Origin: Nucisporomicrobium flavum
Lineage (GTDB): Bacteria > Actinomycetota > Actinomycetes > Mycobacteriales > Micromonosporaceae
NCBI RefSeq assembly: GCF_016464385.1
Contig: NZ_JADMLH010000010.1
Span: 276,344-340,343 of the forward strand
Length of the DNA stretch: 64,000 nucleotides
Reading direction: 5' to 3'
Shown here: positions 1-10,211 of the stretch, one piece after another
How the letters are laid out: each line of letters begins with the position of its first letter
How positions within the stretch are numbered: the first letter of the stretch is position 1
The notes under the pieces: model-generated
Told to the model about the DNA's origin: nothing
What the model saw: only the letters and a program-made list of their open reading frames with translations
Databases searched by the model: none
Program-made: the position numbers and the translations under genes

Positions 1-1
1 C

Positions 2-607
2 GGACCGGTGTTCTGCTCGGGCGCCGACCTCAAGGAGACGGCCGAGGCCCGGGAGAACGGCCGGGTGCCCGCCGAGATGCTCGCCGACGTGCTGGCCGCG
101 ATCTGGGAGTTTCCCAAGCCGGTCGTGGCGCGCGTCGCCGGCCCGGCTCGCGCGGGCGGCCTGGGCCTGATCGCGGCGGCCGACCTGGCCGTCTGCACCC
201 GGGAGGCGACGTTCGCCTTCTCCGAGGTGCGGCTCGGCGTGATCCCGGCGGTGATCAGCGCGACAGTGCTGCCCCGGCTCGCCCCCCGGGCCGCCGCCGA
301 GCTGTACCTGACCGGCGACGTGTTCGACGGCGACCGGGCGGCACAGATCGGCCTGGTCACCGCGGCGGTCGCTGCGGACGGGCTCGACGCCGCGGTGCAG
401 GCGTACTGCGACTCCCTGGTCCGCGGCGGCCCGCTCGCCCTCGCCGGCACCAAGCAGCTGCTGCGCCGCCCGGCCGCCGACTCGATCCGCGCCGACCTCG
501 CCGACCTGTCCGCACGCTCCGCCGGCTACTTCCGATCGGCGGAGGGACGCGAGGGCGTGGCCGCATTCCGGGAGAAGCGCCCGGCGAGCTGGGTGCCGCT
601 CGCGTAA
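2..607 (+). CDS. Enoyl-CoA hydratase/isomerase family protein (5' end outside window)
   Basis: Crotonase-fold acyl-CoA enzyme, probably in fatty acid or related acyl-CoA metabolism in the cytoplasm. The reading frame is open to the left edge, so the N-terminus is missing. Visible family features are the FCSGADLKE segment that helps form the oxyanion hole and CoA site, the AGGLGL glycine loop, the FSEVRLGVIP strand with one acidic residue at a usual catalytic position, and a C-terminal helix with TKQLL. The glycine-loop position that carries a Glu in hydratases is Gly here, so a pure hydratase reaction is uncertain and isomerase or another crotonase activity is possible. The TAA stop lies 49 bases before the next gene. 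The family is clear; the substrate cannot be read from sequence. Confidence 0.88.
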   Translation, partial: GPVFCSGADLKETAEARENGRVPAEMLADVLAAIWEFPKPVVARVAGPARAGGLGLIAAADLAVCTREATFAFSEVRLGVIPAVISATVLPRLAPRAAAELYLTGDVFDGDRAAQIGLVTAAVAADGLDAAVQAYCDSLVRGGPLALAGTKQLLRRPAADSIRADLADLSARSAGYFRSAEGREGVAAFREKRPASWVPLA

Positions 608-656
608 CCCGCGAGTGATCGTTGTCTAGGCTTGAGCGACGACGAGGAGGTTCGAG

Positions 657-1490
657 GTGAAGAAGCCGATCGCGATCATCGCGGTGGTCGTGCTGCTCGG
701 CGCCCTCGGACTGATCGTCAGCTCGTCCTTCGGCGGCGGCCTCAAGCTGCCCCACCTGGGCCCGGAGTGCACGGTGCGCGCCGACGGCGAGGTCACCCTC
801 GACGCCGTGCAGATGGCGAACGCGGCGACGATCTCGGCGGTGGGCATCCGCCGCAAGATGCCCGAGCGTGCCGTGGTCGTGGCCCTCGCCACCGCGCTGC
901 AGGAGTCCAAGCTGGAGAACCGCGACGACGGCGACCGCGACTCCGTCGGCCTGTTCCAGCAGCGTCCCAGCCAGGGCTGGGGTTCGGCGGCGGAGATCCA
1001 GGACCCGAGGTACGCGGCGGAGAAGTTCTACTCGGCCCTCAAGAAGGTCAAGGGCTGGAAGAAGATGCGCGTCACCGACGCCGCCCAGAAGGTGCAGCGC
1101 TCGGCCTACCCGAACGCGTACGAGAAGTGGGCCGACGAGTCGGCGGTGCTGGCGCGGGCGCTGACCGGGCGGGCCACCGGCGCCGTCGCCTGCACGGTGT
1201 CCGGGGAGCCCGCCCTGCGCGGGGCCGCCGCGACCGCCGCGCTCGCCGAGGGCTTCGAGCTGGACTGGGGCATCCCGGCGGCCCGGGCGGCCGGTATCGA
1301 GGTGACGGTCGAGAACCCGAGCTCCGGCTGGCGGTACGCGCACTGGCTCGTCTCGCACGCCAAGACCACCGGACTCGAACGGGTACGTTTCGCGGATCTG
1401 GAGTGGACCGCCCCGGATGGGAAGTGGCAGCCCGTAACCGGGGACCGCCGGGTCGGCAACGACACGGTGGTGGCCGAGGTGTTCCGCTGA
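657..1490 (+). CDS. Membrane-anchored lysozyme/SLT-like protein
   Basis: A 277-residue protein with a GTG start chosen because GAGGAGG lies 7-13 bases upstream. Residues 1-23 (KKP then a run of I, V, L, A and G) form one membrane anchor or uncleaved signal. The central part has LATALQESKLEN followed by DSVGLFQQRPSQGWG. This resembles the catalytic Glu plus GLxQ arrangement of SLT or goose-type lysozymes, so cell wall cleavage outside the membrane is a reasonable guess. The C-terminal 100 residues contain a NPSSGWRYAHWLVSHA segment of unknown role. Related proteins are common in actinobacteria, mostly without an assigned function. It stands alone, 137 bases before the next gene. Confidence 0.72.
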   Translation: MKKPIAIIAVVVLLGALGLIVSSSFGGGLKLPHLGPECTVRADGEVTLDAVQMANAATISAVGIRRKMPERAVVVALATALQESKLENRDDGDRDSVGLFQQRPSQGWGSAAEIQDPRYAAEKFYSALKKVKGWKKMRVTDAAQKVQRSAYPNAYEKWADESAVLARALTGRATGAVACTVSGEPALRGAAATAALAEGFELDWGIPAARAAGIEVTVENPSSGWRYAHWLVSHAKTTGLERVRFADLEWTAPDGKWQPVTGDRRVGNDTVVAEVFR

Positions 1491-1627
1491 GCTGCGGGCT
1501 TTCCCGACCAGCTCTCGTCTTCACGGCCGGGCACGTAGCTCGATGTGGTCGTCGGCGGCCGCCCTGGTCATTGCGCTGCGTATACATCGACATGGACAGA
1601 CAGCGACCGTACTGGTACTAGTTATTC

Positions 1628-3319
1628 GTGCTCCAAGCCCTCGAATGGATCCTCTTCGGAGCCGTGAGCGTCGGCGCCGTGGCCGCCGGGATCAGCCGGC
1701 ACCGACCCGCCCGGATCGGTCCATGGCTGATGCTGGCCGCCTCGGTGGCCTGCCTCGCCGTCGGTGACGTCTTCTACGCGTTCGCGAAGTACACGGCCTC
1801 CGACGTCTGCTACCTCACCATGTTCGTCTTCGTGGTGCTGGCGCTCCTGCAGTTCACCCGCGGCGGCGCGGCCCTGCTGAGCCGAGCCCGCCTCATCGAC
1901 CTGCTGGCCTGCGCCAGCTCGGCGCTGCTGGTGGTGTGGGTCTTCGGCGTCGGCCCCAACGAGCAGTTCGCCACGATCTCGGCGTCGGACGTGATCGGCG
2001 GCCTCCTGCTCGTGGTCGTCGCCGCCCGCCTGGCCGCCGCCACCTGGCTGAACTGGTCGGCCGTGCTGCTGTGCACCGGCGCCATCGCGATGCTGATGAG
2101 CGACATCGCGTACCCGCTCGCCCCCGGCCCGCTCGCCGAGACCGGCTACATGGTGCTGTACCTGAGCTGGGGCGCGGCGGCCCTGCACCCCTCGATGGCC
2201 CGCCTCACCGACCCGGCGTCGGCCCGCCCGGTCCCGTGGGACGGCCGCTGGGCGGCGCTGCTCGGCCTGTCCGTGGCGACGCCCCCGCTGGTCCTGCTCA
2301 CCGAGGCGGTGTCCGGCACGGTCACCGACGGCGTCGCCATCGCGGTCACCGGGCTGCTCACCCTGGTCCTGACCATCACCCGCCTCGCCGACTCGGTGAC
2401 CCAGAACAGCCAGTCACTGACCCGCGAACGGGCACTCCGCGAGGCCGGCGAGGCCCTGGTGGCGGCGGCGGACGAGGCCGCCGTCGGCACCGCGGTGCGC
2501 GCGGCCGTCACCCAGCTCCTCCCGCCGGGCACGATCCACCGCATCGACTTCGCCACCGACGACCGCCAGCTCACCGTGAAGCCCCCACCGGCGTCCGCCG
2601 GCACCGGCCAGCGCAGCTGGTGGGCCCCTGCCGACCCCGCGGTCGCTTTATCAGATGTTTCCGATATTCCCGGCGTAGCTTCAGATGGGCCGGGCCCGCA
2701 GGACGCCACCCTGGTCTGCCCGCTCCGGCTCGAACCCCTCGCGGTGGCCCGCCCCAACGGCGGCGCCCTGATCCTGGCGGGCCGCCACGACATCCTGACC
2801 GCGGGCCGCGACGTCCTCGAGGTGCTGGCCGGCCAGGCGGCCCTCGCCCTGGACCGCATCGCCCTGGTCGAAGCGGTGGGCCGCCGCGACAGCGACCTCT
2901 ACCTGCGAGCGGTCATCCGCAACACCGCGGACCTCATGCTGGTCATCGACGAGGACCAGGTCATCCGCTACGCCAGCCCGGCCCTCAAGGAACTCCTCGG
3001 CACGGACGGCCTGCCCCCGTTCGCCACCCTGCCGGACCTCGTCCACCCCGACGACAGCAGCCACGTCCGCCGAGCCCTCCGCGACGAGGGCGACGGCATC
3101 CTCCACTGCGCCCTGCGCCGCCCCGACGACACCCAGATCCTGGTCGAGGCCACCTACCGCGACCTGCGAAAAGACCGCCTCGTCCAAGGCTTCGTCGTCA
3201 CCCTGCGCGACGTCACCAAGGCCCACGACCCGCTCGAAAGAATCCCCCACGTCGAGCACGTCGACGAACTCCCGGCCTGGGTGAACCGCCGCAGCGCCCA
3301 GCACAAATTCCGCTACTGA
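1628..3319 (+). CDS. Multi-pass membrane sensor with GAF-like and PAS regions
   Basis: A 563-residue protein with a GTG start. The first 250 residues contain about eight hydrophobic segments, resembling the membrane domain found before GGDEF/EAL modules in Actinoplanes-type bacteria. A GAF-like region follows (roughly 265-420, starting at RALREAGEALVAAADEAAVG), then a PAS domain (about 425-545, with LMLVIDEDQVIRYASPALKELLG and FVVTLRDVT). The protein ends just after the PAS domain with no kinase, cyclase or phosphodiesterase domain. It may signal by protein contact or be a shortened form of a larger sensor. The ligand is unknown. Confidence 0.75.
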   Translation: MLQALEWILFGAVSVGAVAAGISRHRPARIGPWLMLAASVACLAVGDVFYAFAKYTASDVCYLTMFVFVVLALLQFTRGGAALLSRARLIDLLACASSALLVVWVFGVGPNEQFATISASDVIGGLLLVVVAARLAAATWLNWSAVLLCTGAIAMLMSDIAYPLAPGPLAETGYMVLYLSWGAAALHPSMARLTDPASARPVPWDGRWAALLGLSVATPPLVLLTEAVSGTVTDGVAIAVTGLLTLVLTITRLADSVTQNSQSLTRERALREAGEALVAAADEAAVGTAVRAAVTQLLPPGTIHRIDFATDDRQLTVKPPPASAGTGQRSWWAPADPAVALSDVSDIPGVASDGPGPQDATLVCPLRLEPLAVARPNGGALILAGRHDILTAGRDVLEVLAGQAALALDRIALVEAVGRRDSDLYLRAVIRNTADLMLVIDEDQVIRYASPALKELLGTDGLPPFATLPDLVHPDDSSHVRRALRDEGDGILHCALRRPDDTQILVEATYRDLRKDRLVQGFVVTLRDVTKAHDPLERIPHVEHVDELPAWVNRRSAQHKFRY

Positions 3320-3438
3320 AACGCCCCGACCCCCATAGGTACGGTCACAGCCACGTCCCGTGCCCCACACCCGACCGCGGAGGCCGGTCCAGGCCGTAAC
3401 GGGACCGCCGGGCTCACCCGCGGGGTCCGCCCCACCCT

Positions 3439-3560
3439 CTTGCTTCCTCCCCGCCCTGTTGCTTCCTCTCCGCCCTTCACCTCCCGCCCCGCCGTCTTGC
3501 CTCCTCCCCACCCTCCCCCGCTTGCTTCCTCCCCGCCCCCCGCTTGCTTCCTCTCCAGCC
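3439..3560. repeat. Polypyrimidine tract with degenerate TTGCTTCCTC repeats
   Basis: Within the 515-base gap between the PAS sensor and the GlsB gene, the plus strand is almost purely C and T here. It carries five copies of TTGC(T/C)TCCTC(C/T)CC starting near 3440, 3459, 3497, 3522 and 3544. Pyrimidine bias continues more weakly to about 3740. No credible gene is present: the reading frames are pure Pro/Ser/Arg strings. Such mirror-like tracts can form triplex DNA, and a minus-strand transcript would be purine-rich. The rest of the gap holds only the terminator at 3759-3796. Confidence 0.7.
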
Positions 3561-3758
3561 CTCCCCTGCCCGCTCCCGCCCTTCCGCGTCTCCGCCCTTT
3601 GCCCGCGCCCGGGTCCGACCTTTCGCGGCCGTCGCGGGCCTTTCTTCGCGGGCCGTCCGGACCGCTTCCCCGCGCCCTGCCCGACCGTTCTCCGCGCTTT
3701 CCTCGCTTCCTTTCCGGCGGGCCGCCCGGACCTTTTCCTCGGACCTATTCCGGACATG

Positions 3759-3796
3759 CAGAAACGCCGGGCCCCCATGGGAGACCCGGCGTTCTG
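3759..3796 (-). terminator. Hairpin terminator downstream of the GlsB-family gene
   Basis: AACGCCGGG (3763-3771) pairs with CCCGGCGTT (3785-3793). The outer CAG/CTG bases extend the stem with one bulged A. It lies about 40 bases past the stop of the minus-strand gene and also faces the upstream plus-strand gene, so it may serve both. Confidence 0.75.
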
Positions 3797-3834
3797 TGGC
3801 AGTGCGGTTCCTGCGGGCCGCGAGGGCCCGAAGG

Positions 3835-4110
3835 TCAGCGGGTGTAGCTGCGGCGACCGCCGATGCCGGCAACCAGCGCGACACCGATGGCGGCGAGAAC
3901 AACCTGGAACAGCAGCTCAGTCCAGTCGAAGCCGTTCGTGTCGGCCAGGCCGACGGCGCGGGCGATCACGGTGCCCAGCAGCGCGGCGACGACACCGATG
4001 ACCATGGTCAGCCAGATCGGGATGTTCTGCTTGCCCGGTACGACCAGGCGGCCCAGCGCGCCGATGATCAGACCGACGATGAGCGCGGTGATGATGCCGG
4101 TGACAGTCAT
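3835..4110 (-). CDS. GlsB/YeaQ/YmgE-family stress response membrane protein
   Basis: A small 91-residue membrane protein with three hydrophobic segments and the family signature IGALGRLVVPGKQNIPIWLTM: a Gly-rich first helix, then a basic turn, then a second helix. The family is also called transglycosylase-associated. It is linked to general or acid stress in enterobacteria, but its biochemical role is unknown. An excellent GAGGAGG site precedes the ATG. It is a single-gene unit with its own terminator, between two long repeat-containing gaps. Confidence 0.9.
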   Translation of the reverse strand: MTVTGIITALIVGLIIGALGRLVVPGKQNIPIWLTMVIGVVAALLGTVIARAVGLADTNGFDWTELLFQVVLAAIGVALVAGIGGRRSYTR

Positions 4111-4464
4111 GGGTTGTTCCTCCTCGGGGGTGGAGCATTCGTTGCGTCCGTCGAACGGCAGATTTCCCGACCGCCTCGAAAATCAAACCGCCGATTTCGC
4201 AGGAACCTCTCAGCCAACCGCCCCAAGATCCCCACCCACCGACAAACCCGCAGGTCAGCGCCCCTCCACCCGACCCCAACCCGCACCGGCCCGCCACCAA
4301 GATTGATCCGCGGGTGACATACCGGGCGTCCCCACCGGCCCCAGAGCTCCCCCAGAGCCCACCAGCAACGACCCACCCGAGCCCGGTCGCCGACCGCCCA
4401 CAGCACTGGTCCGCGCGCCTCCCAGGACTCAGCCAGGCATCCCCGCACCCGCCCAGCCAAATGC

Positions 4465-4690
4465 GCTCGTGCACCACCCAGCCGGCCACGCTCATGCACA
4501 ACCCAGCCGACCACGCTCATGCACCACCCAGCCGACCACGCTCATGCACCACCCAGCCGGCCGCCCGCGCACCACCCAGCCGACCACACTCGTGTACCGC
4601 CCAGCCGACCACGCTCGTGTACCGCCATGCCGGCCGCGCTCGTGCACCACCCAGCCGGCGCGCTCATGCACCACCCAGCGGCCGCCCTCG
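4465..4690. repeat. 25-bp tandem repeat array (about nine degenerate copies)
   Basis: Copies begin with GCTC(A/G)TGCACCACCCAGCC at 4465, 4490, 4515 and 4540, an exact 25-base spacing. They then decay through about 4588, 4613, 4638 and 4662. Because 25 is not a multiple of 3, all three frames read similar His/Pro/Arg strings, and none has a start site or codon signal, so I call it non-coding. It occupies much of the 684-base gap between the GlsB gene and the 3' end of lepA. No terminator stands out in the rest of the gap. Confidence 0.88.
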
Positions 4691-4794
4691 CACCGCCCGC
4701 CAGCCACTCCCACGCATCAGCCGAGCCGAGCGCCGTTACCCGCCGGCCGCCCAGCCAGCTTCCTCAGGTCACCGCAGCGAACGCGGCCCGGCCT

Positions 4795-6672
<1,878 letters not shown>

Positions 6673-6839
6673 GTTCGTCCGTTCTTCTCACTCAGGATCT
6701 GGCCTACCGATCGGCAGGGTCCACCCTGCCGGACTGGCAACCGGTAGGAACACCGGCCCATCTATCGTCCCACGCCGCGAACCCCACCCCGGACGAGACC
6801 CGAGCCACCCCCCGAACCACCGCCCCCAGACCCGCCCGC

Positions 6840-6965
6840 CGGCCAGTCACCGCACTCCGACGGCGGCCGGTCACCGCACTCCGATGGCGGTCGGTCACCG
6901 CACTCCGGCACCAGCTGGTCACCGCGCTCAGGCGCCTGCCGGTCACCGCACCGTCACCACGCCCA
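6840..6965. repeat. 24-bp tandem repeat array (five copies)
   Basis: The core GTCACCGCACTCCG recurs at 6847, 6871 and 6895, and with changes at 6919 and 6943, an exact 24-base period. It lies in the 338-base gap between the 5' end of lepA and the 3' end of the MOSC gene. Although the period is a multiple of 3, no start codon with a ribosome site opens a frame across it. The segment between the array and lepA (6673-6839) should hold the lepA promoter, but I cannot place it with confidence. Confidence 0.85.
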
Positions 6966-7010
6966 GCGCCGGGGCCCGAGCAACGGCCCGCCACCGCGCA
7001 CAGACGTCGG

Positions 7011-7805
7011 TCACACCCGATCCAGCGGCCGATGCGGCCCGGCCGGCAATTCCACGGATACCGCATCGCCCGGCCTGATCACGCCACCACGCAACACGAC
7101 CGCCATCACCCCGGCCCGGCGCACCGGATTGCCGGCCTCGTCCTTGCCGAGCACCCGCTTCAGCAGCCCGGGCCGGAAGCGGTTGATCTGCTGACACGGG
7201 TTCCGCAGCCCGGTCACCACAACCGCAGGCCGGTCATCGACGTCAGCCCGCTCGGCCTCGGCGGCCACAACAGCCGAAAGCACCGCAACAGCGCCGGCGG
7301 TGGGATCATCCAGCGTGGCCCGCCCGGCGGCCGCCACCACATCGGCAGGCCCCTGCCCCGGCCCAACGCCGGCTCCGACGCTCGCGCCAGCCCCGGCCCC
7401 AGCTCCCCCACCGCTGCCGACACCGACACCCACACCCACACCCACACCGGCACCGAATCGCAGGATCGTGCCGCACGGCAGGCCGAGCAGGTCGATCCCC
7501 GTAGTGGTGACGTTCTCGCCCATTCCACCGGCCGGCACGTCGAACCCCTCGGCTCGTACCTCGTCGTGCAGCTCGGCCTGGATGAGGTGGACCTGGCGCA
7601 GGTTCGGCTGAAGCGGGTCGACGGCCACCCGGCTGCGGTGCCGGACCGTGACACCGGCGTGGATGTCGCCCTCGACGCCCAGCCCGGGGACCAGGACGAT
7701 CTCCGGCCGGTTCGGTTTGCTGAACGAATACGCATCGTTGCAGCTCACCGCGGCGACTCCGCCACGCAACGACACTTCCGCGGGAACCTGCTGCTCAACG
7801 CTCAT
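7011..7805 (-). CDS. MOSC domain protein with a glycine-rich insertion
   Basis: A 264-residue cytoplasmic protein of the MOSC sulfur-carrier fold, related to YiiM-type molybdenum cofactor enzymes. Motifs are SFSKP near the N-terminus, PGLGVEGDIHAG, GGMGENVTT, and TGLRNPCQQINRFRPGLLKRVL near the end. The conserved Cys of RNPC is the usual sulfur-carrying position. Between CGTILRFGA and PAVVVTGLRNPC it has about 75 extra residues (DNA 7225-7455) made of GV/GA/AG repeats plus an acidic/alanine part. This splits what should be adjacent strands of the barrel. I prefer the ATG at 7805 over an upstream ATG at 7847, because family members start just before the SFSKP segment. Confidence 0.85.
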   Translation of the reverse strand: MSVEQQVPAEVSLRGGVAAVSCNDAYSFSKPNRPEIVLVPGLGVEGDIHAGVTVRHRSRVAVDPLQPNLRQVHLIQAELHDEVRAEGFDVPAGGMGENVTTTGIDLLGLPCGTILRFGAGVGVGVGVGVGSGGGAGAGAGASVGAGVGPGQGPADVVAAAGRATLDDPTAGAVAVLSAVVAAEAERADVDDRPAVVVTGLRNPCQQINRFRPGLLKRVLGKDEAGNPVRRAGVMAVVLRGGVIRPGDAVSVELPAGPHRPLDRV

Positions 7806-7971
7806 GGCCCAACCCTGCCCACGGTCGCCGTCCTTTCTCGACCCCATTTCCCGCCCACTGGCGAGCGGCCCACATCACCAGCGGCACACATCACAGCGGC
7901 ACAATCACCCCCGCCACCCAGCGCGGCGCCGCCGAACCAGCCGCAGATGCCAAAACACCTCGCTCCAAGAG

Positions 7972-8505
7972 CTAGTCCGGCGGCTCCAGGAACAGCGACG
8001 ACAACCGGGGCAGCCGCCGCTGCATCTCCTCCTCGTCGTCAAAATCCCAGAGCATCGCCGCGTCCGGCCGTCCAGGAGGCGCCTCGCTGGGCGGCATCTC
8101 CTCGCCGGTCGCCTGCTGGTACGCCATCTGGGCGATCGTCAGCACTTCCTCGGCCTCGAACACCGCGCCGGTGCTCGCGGCGGAGCGGACGGCGGGGACG
8201 TCGGCCAGCGAGTCGGGGTCTCGGACCGCCCGGGCCAGGACGTCGCGCCCGTTGGCGATGAGCCAGCCACGGAAATGGTCGAAGCCGTCGTCGGAGCAGC
8301 CTCCGTTGATGAGGTAGGCCGCCGCCCACAGGTCTTCCTTGCCGGAGGCGCTCATCACCTTGTCGAGGTGGCGGGCCCAGTCCACGATCTCGGCGGGGTC
8401 GCGCCCGGCCAGCTCGGCTGCCGCCCGTTTCGCCACCTCGTCCGGCGAGGCCGGCCGGTCGGCGGTCGCCCGGTCGATGACCGCCCAGAAGTCGTCCGTT
8501 CTCAT
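7972..8505 (-). CDS. DUF4240 domain protein
   Basis: A 177-residue soluble protein with the DUF4240 pattern: an N-terminal MRTDDFWAVID, then WARHLDKVM, LWAAAYLINGGCSDDGFDHFRGWLIANGR and DPDSLAD. The family is widespread in actinobacteria and in polymorphic-toxin or immunity contexts, but has no known activity. The start at the second ATG (8505) places the family motif at the N-terminus. A longer frame from 8535 adds ten residues. The gene is divergent from the phosphotransferase gene at 8559, with only 53 bases between them, so the promoters probably overlap. Confidence 0.85.
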   Translation of the reverse strand: MRTDDFWAVIDRATADRPASPDEVAKRAAAELAGRDPAEIVDWARHLDKVMSASGKEDLWAAAYLINGGCSDDGFDHFRGWLIANGRDVLARAVRDPDSLADVPAVRSAASTGAVFEAEEVLTIAQMAYQQATGEEMPPSEAPPGRPDAAMLWDFDDEEEMQRRLPRLSSLFLEPPD

Positions 8506-8558
8506 GTCCGACAGCCTGCCAGCCGGGTACGACAAAAGCGGGGAGGCAGGATGGGGGC

Positions 8559-9521
8559 ATGCGTCCGGTATCGCTGCCCGAGATCGCTTACGGCGCTACC
8601 GCCGTACGCCCGGATTGGGATGATCTGCCACCCACCGTGCGGTCGGCGATCAACGACCGGTTCGGGTCTCCGGTCGTTTCCGCCGCCACCGCGGGTGGCG
8701 GCTTCACCAGGGCTTTCGCGGCCATCGTCGAGACGGCAGCCGGCGAACGCGCCTTCCTCAAGGCGGCCCCGCTCGCAGACCCCCCATCCGACGCGTACGC
8801 CCGTGAGGCGGCCATCACATCAGCGCTGCCACCCGAGGTCCCCGCCGCCCGCCCGCGCTGGACCCTCGTCGCCGGAGGCCACTACGTGCTCTGCCTGGAG
8901 GCGGTTCGCGGGCGCGTACCCGAGCTGCCCTGGAAGCCGGACGACCTCGCCTCGGCCTTGCAGGCGTGGCAGCGAGCATCGACAGCACTGGCCGTCTCAC
9001 CGGTGGCGGCGTTGCCCCGGCTGAGCGACATCGTCCGCGGAGAGCTGTCGTGGTGGTCGGAGATCGCAGCGGGACGCGCGCCGATCCCACCGTCGCCCGC
9101 GTGGGTCCGTAGTCACCTCGACGACCTCGCGCGCCTGGAACAGGGCCTTCCCCCGCTGGTCGAGGGCCCGGCGATGCTCCACGGCGACCTCAGGATCGAC
9201 AACATCATGATCGATGCGTACGGGAAGAGCTGGCTGTGCGACTGGACGTGGCCCTGCCTCGGCGCACCGTGGTTCGACACCGTCACGTTGCTCGTCACCG
9301 TGTACGCGAGCGGCCTGGACACCGACCGCCTGCTGGAGCCGTGGGGAGCTCCGGACGCCGGCGTGGACGGCACGCTGGCCGCGATGAGCGGCTACTGGCT
9401 GACCCGGGCGGCCGGTGGCCCGAGCAGCGCCTCCCCGCACGGCCGGCAACACCAACGGTTCAGCGGCGGCCAGGCGCTGGCCTGGCTCGCGGCACGCCGG
9501 GGCTGGCCGACAACGGGCTGA
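8559..9521 (+). CDS. Aminoglycoside phosphotransferase (APH)-family kinase
   Basis: A 320-residue protein kinase-like enzyme. The N-lobe holds the TAGGGFTRAFAAIVE nucleotide-binding turn and a Lys in RAFLKAAP. The catalytic loop is LHGDLRIDN (catalytic Asp and Asn), followed by CDWTWPCLGAPWFD at the metal-binding position where many relatives have DFE or DWE. Such proteins phosphorylate aminoglycosides or other small alcohols such as homoserine or sugars. This one is a general family member with no sign of a resistance cassette. The gene stands alone upstream of rpsT. Confidence 0.85.
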   Translation: MRPVSLPEIAYGATAVRPDWDDLPPTVRSAINDRFGSPVVSAATAGGGFTRAFAAIVETAAGERAFLKAAPLADPPSDAYAREAAITSALPPEVPAARPRWTLVAGGHYVLCLEAVRGRVPELPWKPDDLASALQAWQRASTALAVSPVAALPRLSDIVRGELSWWSEIAAGRAPIPPSPAWVRSHLDDLARLEQGLPPLVEGPAMLHGDLRIDNIMIDAYGKSWLCDWTWPCLGAPWFDTVTLLVTVYASGLDTDRLLEPWGAPDAGVDGTLAAMSGYWLTRAAGGPSSASPHGRQHQRFSGGQALAWLAARRGWPTTG

Positions 9522-9545
9522 GCTGCCGCGGTGCCCCGGCTGGAT

Positions 9546-9575
9546 TTGGGGACGCCCGAGCGAGCCTGATACATT
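9546..9575 (+). promoter_or_regulatory. Possible rpsT promoter
   Basis: TTGGGG (9546-9551) and TACATT (9570-9575) are separated by 18 bases and lie about 90 bases upstream of the rpsT GTG. The -10 resembles actinobacterial housekeeping sites and the -35 is a partial match. This is a hand-made call with moderate to low certainty. Confidence 0.35.
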
Positions 9576-9664
9576 GGTTCGTCGCGTGTGGTGACGCGCT
9601 GCTACCCGCTGCGCCCGCCACCGTCCGAGTACATCATCCGAACTAGTCAGGACAAGGCTGTCGC

Positions 9665-9931
9665 GTGGCGAACATCAAGTCCCAGATCAAGCGCAACCGG
9701 CAGAACGAGAAGGCCCGGCTGCGCAACAAGTCGGTCAAGTCGTCGCTGAAGACCGTGATCCGCAAGCTGAACGAGGCGAGCGAGGCCGGAGACACCGCGA
9801 CGGCCACCACGCTGCTGCGTGTCGCCTCGCGCCAGCTCGACAAGGCCGCTAGCAAGGGCGTCATCCACAAGAACCAGGCGGCGAACCGCAAGTCGGCCAT
9901 CGCCAAGCGGATCGCCTCGCTGTCCGCCTGA
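9665..9931 (+). CDS. rpsT: 30S ribosomal protein S20
   Basis: An 88-residue basic protein that binds 16S rRNA early in small-subunit assembly. It starts with ANIKSQIKRNRQNEKARLRNK and contains the family KAASKGVIHKNQAANRKS segment. The length is typical. The GTG start follows AGGACA, giving a modest ribosome site. It is transcribed alone, with a clear hairpin terminator about 80 bases downstream. In many actinobacteria rpsT lies opposite or next to holA. Here 1,053 bases, mostly repeats, separate them. Confidence 0.98.
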   Translation: MANIKSQIKRNRQNEKARLRNKSVKSSLKTVIRKLNEASEAGDTATATTLLRVASRQLDKAASKGVIHKNQAANRKSAIAKRIASLSA

Positions 9932-10011
9932 CCTGCGCCGCCCCGCGCCCGCCGCGGAGCAGCACAACGGCCGCCGCCTCCGGGTGAGCGGCCGGGTCGA
10001 GGACCACACTC

Positions 10012-10047
10012 CAGGCACCGCCGGACCTTCAGGTCCAGCGGTGCCTG
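10012..10047 (+). terminator. rpsT terminator
   Basis: CAGGCACCGC (10012-10021) pairs with GCGGTGCCTG (10038-10047). An inner stem GGACC (10023-10027) / GGTCC (10032-10036) closes a short loop. There is no long T run, which is usual in GC-rich actinobacteria. Confidence 0.85.
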
Positions 10048-10211
10048 AGTCGTATCCCCACCCAGCCCAGGCGCCCCATCCCGGCCGGCCGGCGAACGTG
10101 GCGAAGACCACTCACCTCCGGCGCGCTCCTACCGATCCGGTGAGCCTGGTGGACAGAACTGCACTCTTCGTAGCGGCCGCGGACGGCGTGCCCACAAACG
10201 CCGGGCGCCGA

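Noticed and set aside
3477..3902. Minus-strand frame of 141 codons in the polypyrimidine gap
   Set aside because: Pure Arg/Gly/Glu composition, overlaps the GlsB gene and its terminator, and has no ribosome site.
8559..9521. Antibiotic resistance gene
   Set aside because: APH-family fold only; no mobile context and no specific match to a known resistance enzyme, so a resistance role is not supported.
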